DNA from: Arenicola marina | Taxonomy: Eukaryota > Annelida > Polychaeta > Arenicolidae | DNA length: 64,000 nt | Assembly: GCA_964019135.1 (NCBI GenBank) | Contig: OZ025252.1 | Span: forward strand, 5,100,823-5,164,822 | Direction of reading: 5' to 3' | Shown: piece by piece, positions 12,507 through 24,937 of the stretch | Numbering within the stretch: the stretch's first letter is position 1 | Layout: every line of letters starts with the position of its first letter | The notes under the pieces: model-generated | The model's database searches: none | What the model saw: only the letters and a program-made list of their open reading frames with translations | What the model was told of the DNA's origin: nothing | Program-made: the position numbers and the translations under genes

Positions 12507-14079
12507 AAAATGTTCATTTTAAAATGTTTCTATTGTATAACCTATGTACGCGTTTCGACTCATTTTGTATAAATATACTTGATGCATTGCATGCAAGAAC
12601 TCGAAACGCGTACATAGGTTATACAATATAAACATTTAAAATGAACATTCGTTGATAACGCGTACATAAGTGACATCCGTTGCATATGAAACATGTATAA
12701 TGCATCACTACTGTGACTGACTTACGCACAAGGAATCATGCGTCACATAAAATTGCCTTCATCAATAATAAATGGTTTACAAAGGAAACATAAGTGATTG
12801 CACAAACTTCTTTTTACATTACTTATAGTTACAGTTGTTCGTAGAGTCGTATTTCTGCTTCTGCTTCTTCAGTAAAGCCTCTACAGACTGACTCCATTTT
12901 TAGGTAATGATGGTATGCATGGTTCAAACCACGTTTTCATCCCTTACACAAATTATTGTACTTTTGCGAAAGTCTTACATTATCAACCGATGTTCAGTAT
13001 TTAACATAATGTTTCACTTAAAACGTGTTTCATAAATATTTTCGTTAGGGAACCCATCACTTCATTCAAAATGAGTTAACTTGTTACAAATAATTGCCAA
13101 GTGTTAAATTATCCCTCACTCGTTTGTTTCGTTGTGATATCTTGAAATTGTGGTCAATGTTTACACTCACATTTTTATGTTTTCACTTTATGAACTTTGT
13201 AATTTATCTGATACGCATCGGGTTTGTAACGAATTCAGTCACAAGATGCAATGAAAGAAAACGCACTCGGTTAGAAAGAAGGCAAGATTTTAAAGAGGGG
13301 CCGCCCTCATTGAGACTAATGAGATGATGACACGATTCGTTGGTTTTCAGAGACCGCACGTACGTCGGTTCAGTGGGGTTACGGTAAATTACAGAGACGG
13401 CCTTACCGCGGAAACTGCGGGATGTCCATCTTATATATACATCGTGACAAATTCGATGATGAAGGACCTCGCACCAGACAGATAGTTGATGATGAGACAA
13501 TTCGGTTATTGCTCGACTCCACATAAACTCACTGAGTCGTGGTGTGAATTATGCCCACCCCATAGATCGTTACGTGGAAAGATCCAAACGTCACTTCATA
13601 ACAAGGACTGGTGTCATTAAAGTTGGATCTACATCAAGCATTCCCTTGTTGATTACTTACGTACATACATCCAGTACAAGTTCAGTGGTTATTCAAAGAT
13701 TTTGTTTGATAATGTCATCATGAATAGATAAACCAGAGCTTACTTCAATTACATATCCCCCCCCCCCCCCAAAAAAAAAGAACATTGCTTGTTACCTTAA
13801 CGATATCGCTCATTATTCACACTTACCTTCTCTGGGCATTTTCTCGTTATCTAAACAGAAACTCCTAGACGTAACTTATCATTCGATTCACTACCTTGTG
13901 TTAGTCGTACTGTTTCACATCAGTGCTTTACCAAATGACGCATTATACAGAGACGTATAGCGTGTCAGTTACTTAATCAGTTTAGTTTTCGTTAACTGGA
14001 GTGCAGAGCTGATTTACATCACTTGCTTTGCAAAAGTGCTATGGGCCCCCGAACACTTCACACATCTATCGTGACAAGT
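12315..14079. other. Central spacer of the giant inverted repeat
   Basis: 1.77 kb of single-copy sequence between the arms. It holds the 195-bp arm copy, a small hairpin (12511-12647), a C-run followed by an A-run near 13758-13780, and, at its right end (about 13990-14079), another degenerate copy of the arm repeat unit (CTTGCTTTGCAAAAG). The longest frames (77 codons plus at 13094-13327, 106 codons minus at 13204-13524) overlap each other and match nothing I recognise, so no gene is called. Confidence 0.6.
12511..12647. repeat. Small inverted repeat (48-bp arms) in the central spacer
   Basis: The left arm (12511-12558) and right arm (12601-12647) are near-perfect reverse complements. They begin and end with TGTTCATTTT and its complement, and contain ACCTATGTACGCGTTTCGA. 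The loop is about 42 bp. This could be a nested miniature element or a cruciform at the centre of the palindrome. Part of the arm (ACGCGTACATA) recurs just downstream at 12658-12668. Confidence 0.85.
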
Positions 14080-17000
14080 GTAATGGTATGGTTCACAATT
14101 TATCCTTTACTTAGAATCTATCACATATACGTTGTCTGCGTTCGTTTGTCATTCAATGTTGGTTAAAAGATACCATCAACCTAAGTAGAACATTTTCTGT
14201 AATAAATCTGTCATCACTACATAAACCAGTTATCTCTTAGCGTGGACACACCGCATGTTATATTACAACAATTGAACGGGTTATTTACATCTTACTGGTC
14301 TGATCATATGCTAGATGAACTAAAACTCTTCTACGTAATTTATAATTCGATTCATCAACTTGTGTTGCATTTATTATTTCCCATTAGTTCGTTCACAAAT
14401 AACTTATTACATATGTTCACCTGTTCAATAGTTATACGCGTGTCGTTTGTTTTCACGCGTGACTAAACACATAGATTATGTTAACGACACATATCGCGTG
14501 TTATTTACTTAAACACTTTACGATTGTGTAATTGTAGTGCAAACCCAGTTTACAATATTTGCTTTGTAAAAGATCTATGCACGACGAAGTATTCTACACA
14601 TCAATCACGACACACGTGTAAATGTATGGTTCACATTAAGTATTCACTTGAAATATATTATATATATAAGTTATTACATTCTTCTGTCGTTCGCTGTAGA
14701 TGCGTATTAAAATTCCCCCATGATTGAAGCATTTATTGCACAAGTTATCTAAGGCAGGGTTTATACTTGCCTTGCGCAATAGTTCATTCACTGAAACAAA
14801 GTCATAGTACATGTCGTATTAAACAAATCACTCGTTATTCACACGTGCATACTGGTCTTATATGTTAACCAACCCGAAATTCATTCGCACAATTTCGGGA
14901 TACCCGTGTAACATGATTCACATTTACTGCGCATTTGAAATAATGCCTTTCATACAAGTTTTTACTTTTTTTGTAGTTCAACGTATATTGGTATAGAACG
15001 CCACCATGGTTGAAACATTTATTGTACTAAACCTATCATCACAACATAAATCGGGGCTTATACTTACTTTGCGCAACATTTAACTTCACTTGTTATCCAC
15101 ACCTAACTATTTTGATCATATGATAATTAAGCAATGGTCCTATCACGTATTTTTTATGCTATTCCCTAACTTACGTCACGCATATGATTTCATATTAGTT
15201 CTTTAAAAAATTACATTATATATGCACTTAGGTCCTCTACCGATACAAAATGTATACGTGTAATGCTTTTCTTCACACTTGTGTTAACACATCTCATAAC
15301 AGCGACAACTATAACAAGTATTTACTCAATCGTTTTTGTTTGGTTAACGATAGTGTAAATCCGCGTTGCATCCCTTGCTCCATAAGAGATATATGGGATC
15401 AAACATTCCGCACATCAATCGTCACACACGTGCAAAATGGTTCGCATTTAATGCTCACTTCAAAGGTTTTACATAAAAATTATTACCTTCTTCTGTCGTT
15501 CGCTGTATGTTGATATATATCTTGGAAATGATTGAAAAAGTTATTTTACTAAACCCGTCATCACTAAAGGAAGCAGCGCTTATTCTTACAAATATTTTGC
15601 TAACTGAAAACAAAATCACATAACAGAGTTTATTAAACATATCACTCGCTGTTCATACCTAACTACTCTGATTATATCTTAATTTAAACTCCTTCCTGTA
15701 AGTTATTATGTGGCTTCCCAACTTGCACTACGCAAGTTATGTCGCATTGGATCGTAAACAAATTACGCATTACATTTCCACCTAGTTTTTCGGCCAGTAT
15801 ACAATATTCATACACAAAAGTTTTCCATTTCTTCCGTTGTTCGTTGTATGTTGATCAAGAACTTCAACTTAATAGAATTTTTATTTTACTAAACCTATCA
15901 TTGTTACATTAAGCACAGCTTACTTGCCATGTACGATCGAAAAAAACATAAGACTAGATGTTACATTAAACATGTTACTCATTTTTCCGTCCTACGTACA
16001 CTGATCATACTGTTTCTTAGTAGTCTAACATATATTATAACCACGACACCTATACAGCGGGTTATTCTCTTAAAATTGGTAACTGCAGTGCAATCCAACT
16101 TTACACAACTTGCTTTGCAAAAGATCTATGTTCCGCCAAACCCGTCAAACGTCAATCGTGACACACGTGCAGCATGGTTCACATAAAATGTCTACTTGAA
16201 TGTCATACATAAAAATTGTTACTTTATTCCATAGTTCATTGTACTCTGATACATAACTTTAACATAATTGAAACAATCCTTTACATCATCACTACATAAA
16301 CCCAAGGTTACCGGTATTAAGTATAGAAATGTACAGTATACACATGTATTCGTGTTATCATTGCCTACGGGTTCCACGAGTGTTACATAAATACGCAAAC
16401 ATGACATATGAAACACTGAATACATAAACTTATATTTTTCTTTCACGGTTGTCTTTCCCAAATGTGAAGTAAACTTGGTGACATAAAACATGTAGAATGC
16501 TATTCATGCGTTTCATAATTGTCAAATGAGCTGCACGTATGCAACACATCATAACTTTACTTGATGACATGAAAAATAAAACTTGCAAAATACTTTCGTA
16601 TTCGATTTGGTAATTATATGTTATTGCCTAAGTATTTCTCATTTGATCTTTAAAGCATTACACATTAAATTATTGCTAGAGACTCGGCCGGTACAACAGC
16701 TATACATAAAAGCCATCACTTTCGCATATTGTTCACTGTATTGTGATGAATAACTTCACTCATCATTCAAACCTAACTACACTGATCGTACCGTTTTCCA
16801 TATTTGTCTCATCCCAGATTATAACAGTGACACCTATATCCTGTTATTGTCTGGTTCGTTGGCAAACTGCTGCGCAATCCAAATTTACACCACGTGCTTT
16901 GCAAAATGTCCATGTTCCCCCACACATTTTAGTGTAGCATAGTTTAAATTTAATGTTTACTACAATGCATACACAATTATTACTTTATTTCATAGGTGGA

Positions 17001-20000
17001 TGATACACAACTTCAATATCACCGTTGGATGATACACAACTTTAATATCATGGAAACATTTTCCATTATTATTACTACATAAACCTGAGCTCCCTTGAAT
17101 GGAATACCGAAATTTATAGTATACATATTTATTTTTTCAGGGTTGTCTATTAAGTACCCGAATGTGTCATAAAATATAAGCTTGATGATATATTAAAGGC
17201 AAAACGTAGAATGCTATCTATGTTTCATAATTGTCTAATGAGCTACATAAATGTTGCACATAACTTAGACTTTATGACATATGAAACATAAAACTTACAA
17301 AATACTTACATATTTGTTACACAATTGTCTAAGTATTGACCTAACGTACATAAAATATAAACTTGATTGCATATGAATCATCTAATACAAAAACTCATTA
17401 CCATTGTCTGATCCTACTTATGCGAATTCTGTATAACATTTAATTTATAATTCAATGAAACATAAACTTATTTATTCCTAAAATCATTGCCGTATATTAC
17501 ACATAAATCTTTCAAATGAAATAAAACGTTTTAAGTATATCTTAACATCTTCAACCATAGCAGTACCACGCATATAGGTAGCAACACCTCATTCCTTCCT
17601 AACTTGATATCATTTATAAAAATATAGCATGCAAGCATCTCCACTCCGAAAGGTGAATCCCCTCACCCACACGACTCATATCCTAACATTGACATTGCTA
17701 GAAAAAGTGCACACACGCCCCTATTCTCTCTATCATAGTACCTATTCTCTAACCACCCAACTCTCTACTCCTCACCCCTCAACATAAGGTATTGTCCAAA
17801 AATAGAAAACGCATGTATGTCCCCTGCATCCTCTCTGAGATGGCAACATCACTGATTATTTCTGACCTAATTCCTGTGATCATACCGTTTCTTTTCACAT
17901 TTGTTTCCACACAGTTATAACAAGGCCAGCTATAACCCGTTATTCTCTTAATCGTTGGTAAACTTTCAGCGCAATCTTAATTTACACCAAATTCTTTGCA
18001 AAAAAAAAATCTATGTTCCTCCGAACATTTTACGTGTAACATGGTTTAAATTCGATGTTCACTGGCAATACACACAGGATTATTACTTTATTTCATAGTT
18101 CATCGTAAGTTGATACATAACTTCAACATCCTGGAAACAATTCGCGTTATTATTGCCACATAAACGTAAGCTTCCTTGCATTAAATACCGAAATTTATAG
18201 TATACATAAGTATTTTTTGACGGTTGTCTATTAATTCCCGAATGTGGCATAAAATAGAAACTTGATGCTATATGAAAGGCTAAACATGCAAAATGTTACC
18301 TATATGTTTCATAATTTTCTAATGATCTACATACATGTTGCACATAACTTATACTTTATGCCATTTGAAACATAAAACTTACATAATACTTTTATAGTCG
18401 TTTCACTATTGTCTAAGTATTGCCCCGAATGGAACATAGAACATAAACTTGATTGCCTGTGACGCATCTAATACACAAATTTATATAATAATGCTACATT
18501 TTTACCATTGTGTTATTCTAGTTATGCGAATTCATAATGTAATGAAACATAAACTTATTTTTTCCTATTATCATTGCAGTATGTTACACATACCTGTTTC
18601 ATATTAAATAAAACGTTACCAATAAACCTTAACCACCATAGCACTACCCTGCGCCCAGAGGTAAAAACACCTCATTCCTCCCTACCCTGATATCATTTAT
18701 AAAAATAGAGAAGGCAAGCTTCAGCCCCAAATGTCCCCCTCAATGCTCCACACACCCGCCTCATTTCTTAATATTTATGTCGTTTCTTAAAATATAGTAT
18801 ACGCGCCCCAACCCCCTCCATCAACCACCCTCTCCTCATCGCCTCAACACTAAAAATTGAGCATGCGTGCATAACCACTCCACCCCAAGCGGCTCTGTCT
18901 CTCACCATCTGTTCCCTGGGCCAATTACAACGTCGATATGGACAGAGGGGCATGGACACTTAATTTTCTCTAGCCAACTCAATGTAGGGAGTGGAAGAAA
19001 CTAGTGGTGGGGATCTGACTCATTTCAGCTGTCTTTGGTAGAAATGTTCCGTCAGCAAATGACTTCACACAGCAGCCTCACTAGCTGTGTTGTGCAAACG
19101 TGTCAGTCAACCCGTCGCTCGCACTATGGTAGTCTAAGAACGGGCCTCATGCTTCGTAAAAGAGGATCGAGTATAAACTAACCGGTACATAAATCTTCGA
19201 CAAACCCTCAAAGTAGTCTGATTAAACACTCAACACTATCGAAACGCCATTACATCGTAATCTTTAGACTAACTGTCTCCATATCTCATCCAACGTACCT
19301 GATGCCCGACAAAACTATCAGTTATAAGTAAAACGAGCCTACACAGAGAAGAACTTATAAACGCCAGAACTCATGTTCTTAATCGAAAACAGGAAACTCG
19401 ATTCAATATGGTCTCGACATTATCGTCCGCGCACCCTCATCTCGAAATCCGATGAACAGCCAGCTGGGGTGAACTGCGCACACCCCCATTATATCCACCC
19501 GCCTCCCCTCACCTTCAAGCCAAGAGACAAGCCTCAACACGCTCAGTGGTCACTAGTACTGGCTTTCCCTCGCGAAACGCTTCGGTGACTCCACTGGTCT
19601 GGGTAGCCTCTCAAATTAATGTATTGGTGTCCTTGGGGTGCGGGCGTAGGGGAGGCGGGCAGGCTGCTAGAGTACGTCCCTCACTCATAGGTGGTGGTAA
19701 AGAAGGGGCGACATGCTAAATAGGGGTGGGGGGGGGGGCGCGGTGAACGCGGTGAATGCGGAAGAGGTGTAGGAAAAACGGTCAGACTAGGAGGGAGGGG
19801 GAAAAAGGGGCTGAGGGAGGGCGACTAATTTTACAAGATAACTGCTGTCCTTGCAGTTATCTGCCGATGACACATCTTAACGTCACTACATGATTGTGAA
19901 TACCGTTCACCGTCATGGTTGGGTGAGGGTAGAAGGGGATCGGCTTTCGGGGAGGGAGGGGCGGGGGCCTTAATATCGGGAGTTGGTCGGTGGATGAGGA

Positions 20001-20652
20001 ACAAGGGGTTGGCGCCCTCTTACTGGGAGAGAAAAGAGTTATGACAGTTGTTTGATGAGTCAGTCTATTATTTCAATACTAATAAGCGCCTGTATTCTCT
20101 CCTCCTCAGGTAGTTTTTCATCTGCAAGCAATTAATACGTCGACCAGAAAGGTCAATGGGTTGAGCTCTACAACATAAACAACCAGCTGTCAAGTATTAA
20201 TTGTCTTCTCTAACCGCTCCTCCCATGGCAGCTATAGGTGTAGGGATAACAGATTTGGAGGGAGGGGGAGAAAGGGGTATCGGGGTTAAGAGAGGGCGAC
20301 TGATTTGACAAGATAATTATGGAACTACTGTCCTTGTAGTTAACCCGCGATGACTCATCCATGACGTCACTCCGTGATTGTGAAATGCCGTTCACTGTCA
20401 TGATAGGGAGGGTGTAGTAAGGGGCCTAGCTAGTTGAATCGGAGGGGGGGGGCAGTGGATGAGGTAGGGGGGGGGGCGTGAACAGGGGAGGGGAGGAAGG
20501 GTGATGTGCATAGGTGGGGGGGGGGGGGAGTTGCCATTCACGCGCCAGGTGGCGATGGGAGACCGCCGCGCATTCGCGCCGGCAAAAGCGTTACCCCCAA
20601 GAAGCGTTACCCCCAAGGAAAGTTACATCAAACCGTGCCCCTTCCTACTACT
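14080..20652 (-). repeat. Right arm of the giant inverted repeat
   Basis: Reverse complement of 5738-12314 over its full length with scattered single-base and short length differences. Its outer end is CCTACTACT at 20644-20652, followed by the second CATGTT. Confidence 0.93.
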
Positions 20653-22708
20653 CATGTTGTTCTCTAGACACCCATGTTGTTGTATGCTAGATATCCATGT
20701 TGTTCGACAGACATCCATGTTGTATTTCGCTAGACATCCATGTTGTTGTTCTCTAGACACCCATGTGGTTGTTTGATAGACATCCATGTTGTTGTTCGAT
20801 AGACATCATTGTTGTTGTTCTATAGACATACATGTTGTTGTTCGATATACATCCATGTTCTTGTTCGCTAGACATCCATGTGGTTGTTCGCTATGGACAT
20901 CCATGTTGTTGTTTGTTAGACATCCATGTTGTTGTTTGCTAGACATCCATGTTGTTGTTCGCTAGTCCTCCATGTTGCTGTTCGCTATAGACCTCCATGT
21001 TGTTGTTCGATAGACATCCATGTTGTTGTTCGCTAGACCTCCATGTTGCTGTTCGCTATAGACATCCATGTTGTTGTTCGATAGACATCCATGCTGTTGT
21101 CCGCTAGACATCCATGTTGTTGCTCGATAGACATCCATGTTGTTGTTCGATAGACATCCATGTTGTTATTCGCTAGACATACATGTTGTTGTTCACTAGA
21201 CATCCATGTGGTTGCTCGTTATATACATCCATGTTATTGTTCGTTAGACATCCATGTTGTTGTTCGATAGACATCCACGTTATATTTCGCTATAGACATC
21301 CATGTTGTTGTTCACTAGACGTCCATGTTGTTGTTCGCTAGGCACCATGTTGTTGTTCGCTATAGACATCCATGTTGTTGTTCGCTAGACATCCATGTTG
21401 TTGTTCGCTAGACATCCATGTTGTTGTTTGCTATAGACATCCATGTTGTTGTTCGCTAGATGTCCATGTTGTTGTTCGTTATATACATTCATGTTATTGT
21501 TCGTTAGACATCCATGTTGTTGTTCGATAGACATCCATGTTATATTTCGCTATAGACATCCATGTTGTTGTTCGCTATAGACATCCATGTTGTTCGCTAG
21601 ACATCCATGTTGTTGTTCGCTAGACATCCAAAGCGTTGTTCGCCAGACATCCACGTTGTTGTTCGCTACACGTACATGCATGTTGTTATCTAAACAACCA
21701 TGTTGTTGTTCGCTAGACATCCATGTTGTTGTTCGCTATAGACATCCATGTTGTTGTTCGCTATAGACATCCATGTTGTTGTTCGCTATGGACATCCATG
21801 TTGTTGTTCTCTAGACATCCATGTTGTTCGCTATAGACATCCATGTTGTTGTTCGCTATAGACATCCATGTTGTTGTTCGCTATAGACATCCATGTTGTT
21901 GTTCGCTAGACATCCATGTTGTTGTTCGCTATAGACATCCATGTTGTTCGCTATAGACATCCATGTTGTTGTTCGCTATAGACATCCATGTTGTTGTTCG
22001 CTATAGACATCCATGTCCTTGTTCGCTATAGACATCCATGTTGTTGTTCGCTATAGACATCCATGTTGTTGTTCGCTATAGACATTCATGTCCTTGTTCG
22101 CTATAGACATCCATGTTGTTGTTCGCTAGACATCCATGTTGTTGTTCGCTAGACATCCATGTTGTTGTTCGCTATAGACATCCATGTTGTTGTTCGCTAT
22201 AGACATCCATGTGGTTGTTCGCTATAGACATCCATGTCATTGTTCGCTATAGACATCCATGTTGTTGTTCGCTAGACATCCATGTTGTTGTTCGCTAGAC
22301 ATCCATGTTGTTGTTCGCTATAGATATCCATGTTGTTGTTCGCTATAGACATCCATGTGGTTGTTCGCTATAGACATCCATGTCATTGTTCGCTATAGAC
22401 ATCCATGTTGTTGTTCGCTAGACATCCATGTTGTTGTTCGCTAGACATCCATGTTGTTTTCGCTAGACATCCATGTTGTTGTTCTCTAGAGATCCATGTT
22501 GTTCGCTATAGACATCCATGTTGTTGTTCGCTATAGACATCCATGTTGTTGTTCGCTAGACATCCATGTTGTTGTTCGCTATAGACATCCATGTTGTTTT
22601 CGCTAGATATCTATGTTGTTGTCACTAGATATCCATGTTTTTGTCACTAGATATCTATGTTGTTGTCGCTAAATATCCATGTTGTTGTCACTAGACATCC
22701 ATGTTGTT
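20653..22708 (+). repeat. 23/25-bp minisatellite, right block
   Basis: The same unit as the left block and in the same orientation, unlike the arms between them. About 85 copies. The first CATGTT (20653-20658) is the right target duplication. A run of variant units from about 21090 to 21530 matches 4983-5400 of the left block in order. From about 21700 on, the 25-bp CTATAGAC variant dominates and units are more homogeneous. The last few units (22600-22708) are degenerate. Confidence 0.95.
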
Positions 22709-24937
22709 ATATACTTCTCCGACCAGTTATCATCTGACTGGGGGCACGCAGTAAAAAAATTCACTAAGGATATTATTCTAGATACACTTTGTAATTCATC
22801 TGGTGTCATCCTCTGCATCAGTTATGAGTAGCGAGCGTTGCGTGTGGTTTAAAATGACGACATGGAAGACTCACAATAGTCCGTTTCTCATGTATGTAGT
22901 CCAATAATGTTCGATGGCGGGCAGTGGCGGATGCCCAGGCCAACATCTTTGGCGGTACGAACGCAGAGCGCACTGTGGAATCTTAGATGAAGACGTTTTG
23001 AATATGGCGGCTATATCTTAGATGTCCGTCTCGTCCTTTGAACTTCGACTGTTTGGTCTTATATCTAGTGTCTGTGTATTGCATTTTTTTGTGACACCAT
23101 TCGATTAACATGTATATAGCAAAAATTGGGACCCTAAGCTAATTTTGCAACTGGAATCAGTAGCAAGAATTACGACACTTTGTCAGAAACATAATGTCAC
23201 GATTTTGTTCAGCTCAGAGTTAACTTGTTTAGGGAAGACAAACAAAAAGGAATTTGTTTTAATTGGAGTTTAGTTTTTATTCCACGATATCACTATAAAC
23301 GCGTTCGTCAGAGTAGCAAACGTGAGGTCCGGTGGGTTGATTTCTGGGGGCATTGCATCTGAGCGTTATTTAGAAATTCCCCAATGATGTCACAAGATGG
23401 ACAGGTGAGTATTGATGCAGTGTGTAGGTATCTGTTTTCGAGAGCGTATATTGTTCTCATGGTTGAGTGTTTTTCGTTGAGTTCAAGCCAATGAGCAGAG
23501 AGAATCTGAGTCTCAATGTAAAAGCACATGTGTTTGTAATCCCGTTTGACGTCACTTTTCTCGCTCCCAGAATTTAAGTTGGTAGGTGCGAAAACAAGTG
23601 GAAAAGGTATTCCTATTCCCTTCTACCATTTGGGGCGTTATATATAGCTCGATAATATAAGCGTGGAAACAAAGCAGATTTATATGAGCTAAGGTTGTTT
23701 TGCCGTGGCACCAACTGTTTAACATTGTCATCTGACTGGCATGTCTTAACAATGACAACCCTTCATTGCCCCGTGTTAACCCATAGATGGGCCAGTTTGG
23801 GGACAGATTTTACCAAATGTGAACCAATTCAAACAGAAGTTAATAATTATATGGCCATCCGGTCGGCGCTAGTTTAGCTTGCTGATTAAACCATGTTTCT
23901 GACGTCCTTGGGACTTCAAATCGTTGCGTACATGTTTGCTGTATAACATCAAAGCGGGTAGATTACAATTGAGATTACTATAGTCGTGTCCTACCGATTC
24001 CCCGCTTCGCGTTGCGCGTGCCAAATGACGTAAGCTACTGGTATAGAGTCGCGCGCTAGACGGACGCATGTAACTATATTACCCCAATCGTTATGCGTCC
24101 CTATTTTGTCTCACGTTCCCCTATGTCTCGTGAAATTACTCAATACATCTCCAACTAATTTCATCATTGAAGCATAGGGGGTAATGCGTGGACAATAGAC
24201 GATAAAACACGGATTAGGGGCATCGCGATAATATTTTTAGGATCACTATAACAAAATACACCATCAAGAATATGCCACAATCTTTTATTTCCCATGAAAT
24301 ATCTGGGGCCGATCTTCCTATTTATGATACAGAGAAGAGTGGATACAGTTTCCGAGCTCCGTGCCTGGCATCCAGGTATTGTTGGACATTTGCGATTATC
24401 TATATTTCTGGCAAATTTTGGGTTTCTGGTTCAACGCGATGACGCGTTTTCCCTATTTCCACGGTCCGCTATAGCAGTCTGTGAATTCCTCGATATTCGT
24501 GAGATCACCTTTATATTCGCGTCCAGTTTTGATCAGTCCTCATCTTTGGATATTCGATATCAGTCTCCCTTGGGGATTTACGATTCAGAGGGGGTTCCCC
24601 CGCCCTCCTAATAGTAAGGGGAACAGCTAGGCCACAATTAATGTACCAAAATGAAGAGCAAAACAAAAGTGTCATATAGTGTTATAACGAATTTGTATAA
24701 GAATGACAAAAGGAAGGATTCGTTTATTGCTAAAGTTTTATTTATACATACACTATATTATATTTTGCCATGATTTTTATCTAGTCTAACCGATATGTGA
24801 ACGATACGTAACATCTTGTATGCACAGCTAATAAGCCTTGCTTCTGCTGCTGTTAATTTGTGAAATCTTATTCCCTTTTGATGTTGTATAAGCTTGTCGA
24901 ACTACAGTAACTGATTCAAGAGAACAATAAACCGATA
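22709..24937. other. Gene-free interval; probable 3' flank of the second PAQR gene
   Basis: No family recognised on either strand. A 105-codon plus-strand frame (24294-24611) has no familiar motif and is not called. Near the right end, on the minus strand, AATAAA appears at 24737-24742 and 24723-24728, about 200 bp past the PAQR stop codon. These are plausible polyadenylation signals for that gene. Confidence 0.4.
24723..24742 (-). terminator. Candidate polyadenylation signals of the second PAQR gene
   Basis: Two AATAAA hexamers on the minus strand, about 200-215 bp beyond the stop codon at 24938, in AT-rich sequence. The distance fits a short 3' untranslated region. The call rests on motif and position only. 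Confidence 0.4.

Larger units (their letters stand above)
5738..20652. mobile_element. 14.9-kb giant inverted-repeat (foldback) element, Polinton-like ends
   Basis: The element begins AGTAGTAGGAAGG and ends with its reverse complement. It consists of two arms of about 6.57 kb (5738-12314 and 14080-20652) around a 1.77-kb centre (12315-14079). It is flanked by a perfect 6-bp duplication, CATGTT. A 6-bp duplication together with 5'-AG/CT-3' ends is the known pattern for Polinton/Maverick elements, although their inverted repeats are normally hundreds of bases long. I see no recognisable polymerase, integrase, capsid or protease gene; all open frames are short. It is therefore either a gene-less fossil or a non-autonomous derivative. 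The arms look about 99% identical, so the insertion is young or the arms have been homogenised by gene conversion. Family assignment is inference; another DNA-element superfamily is possible. Confidence 0.75.

Noticed and set aside
13204-13524. 106-codon frame in the element's centre as a transposition gene
   Set aside because: No catalytic motif or similarity to any integrase or transposase was visible, and it overlaps another frame on the opposite strand.
7428-18959. Paired short open frames in the two arms of the giant inverted repeat (60-90 codons)
   Set aside because: They are mirror copies of the same AT-rich sequence, contain no domain I recognise, and are of a length expected by chance.
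4395-22708. Inverted segmental duplication including the minisatellite
   Set aside because: The two minisatellite blocks are in direct orientation and join the palindrome at a perfect 6-bp duplication, which fits insertion instead.
24294-24611. 105-codon plus-strand frame
   Set aside because: No family resemblance, no splice or promoter context; likely chance.
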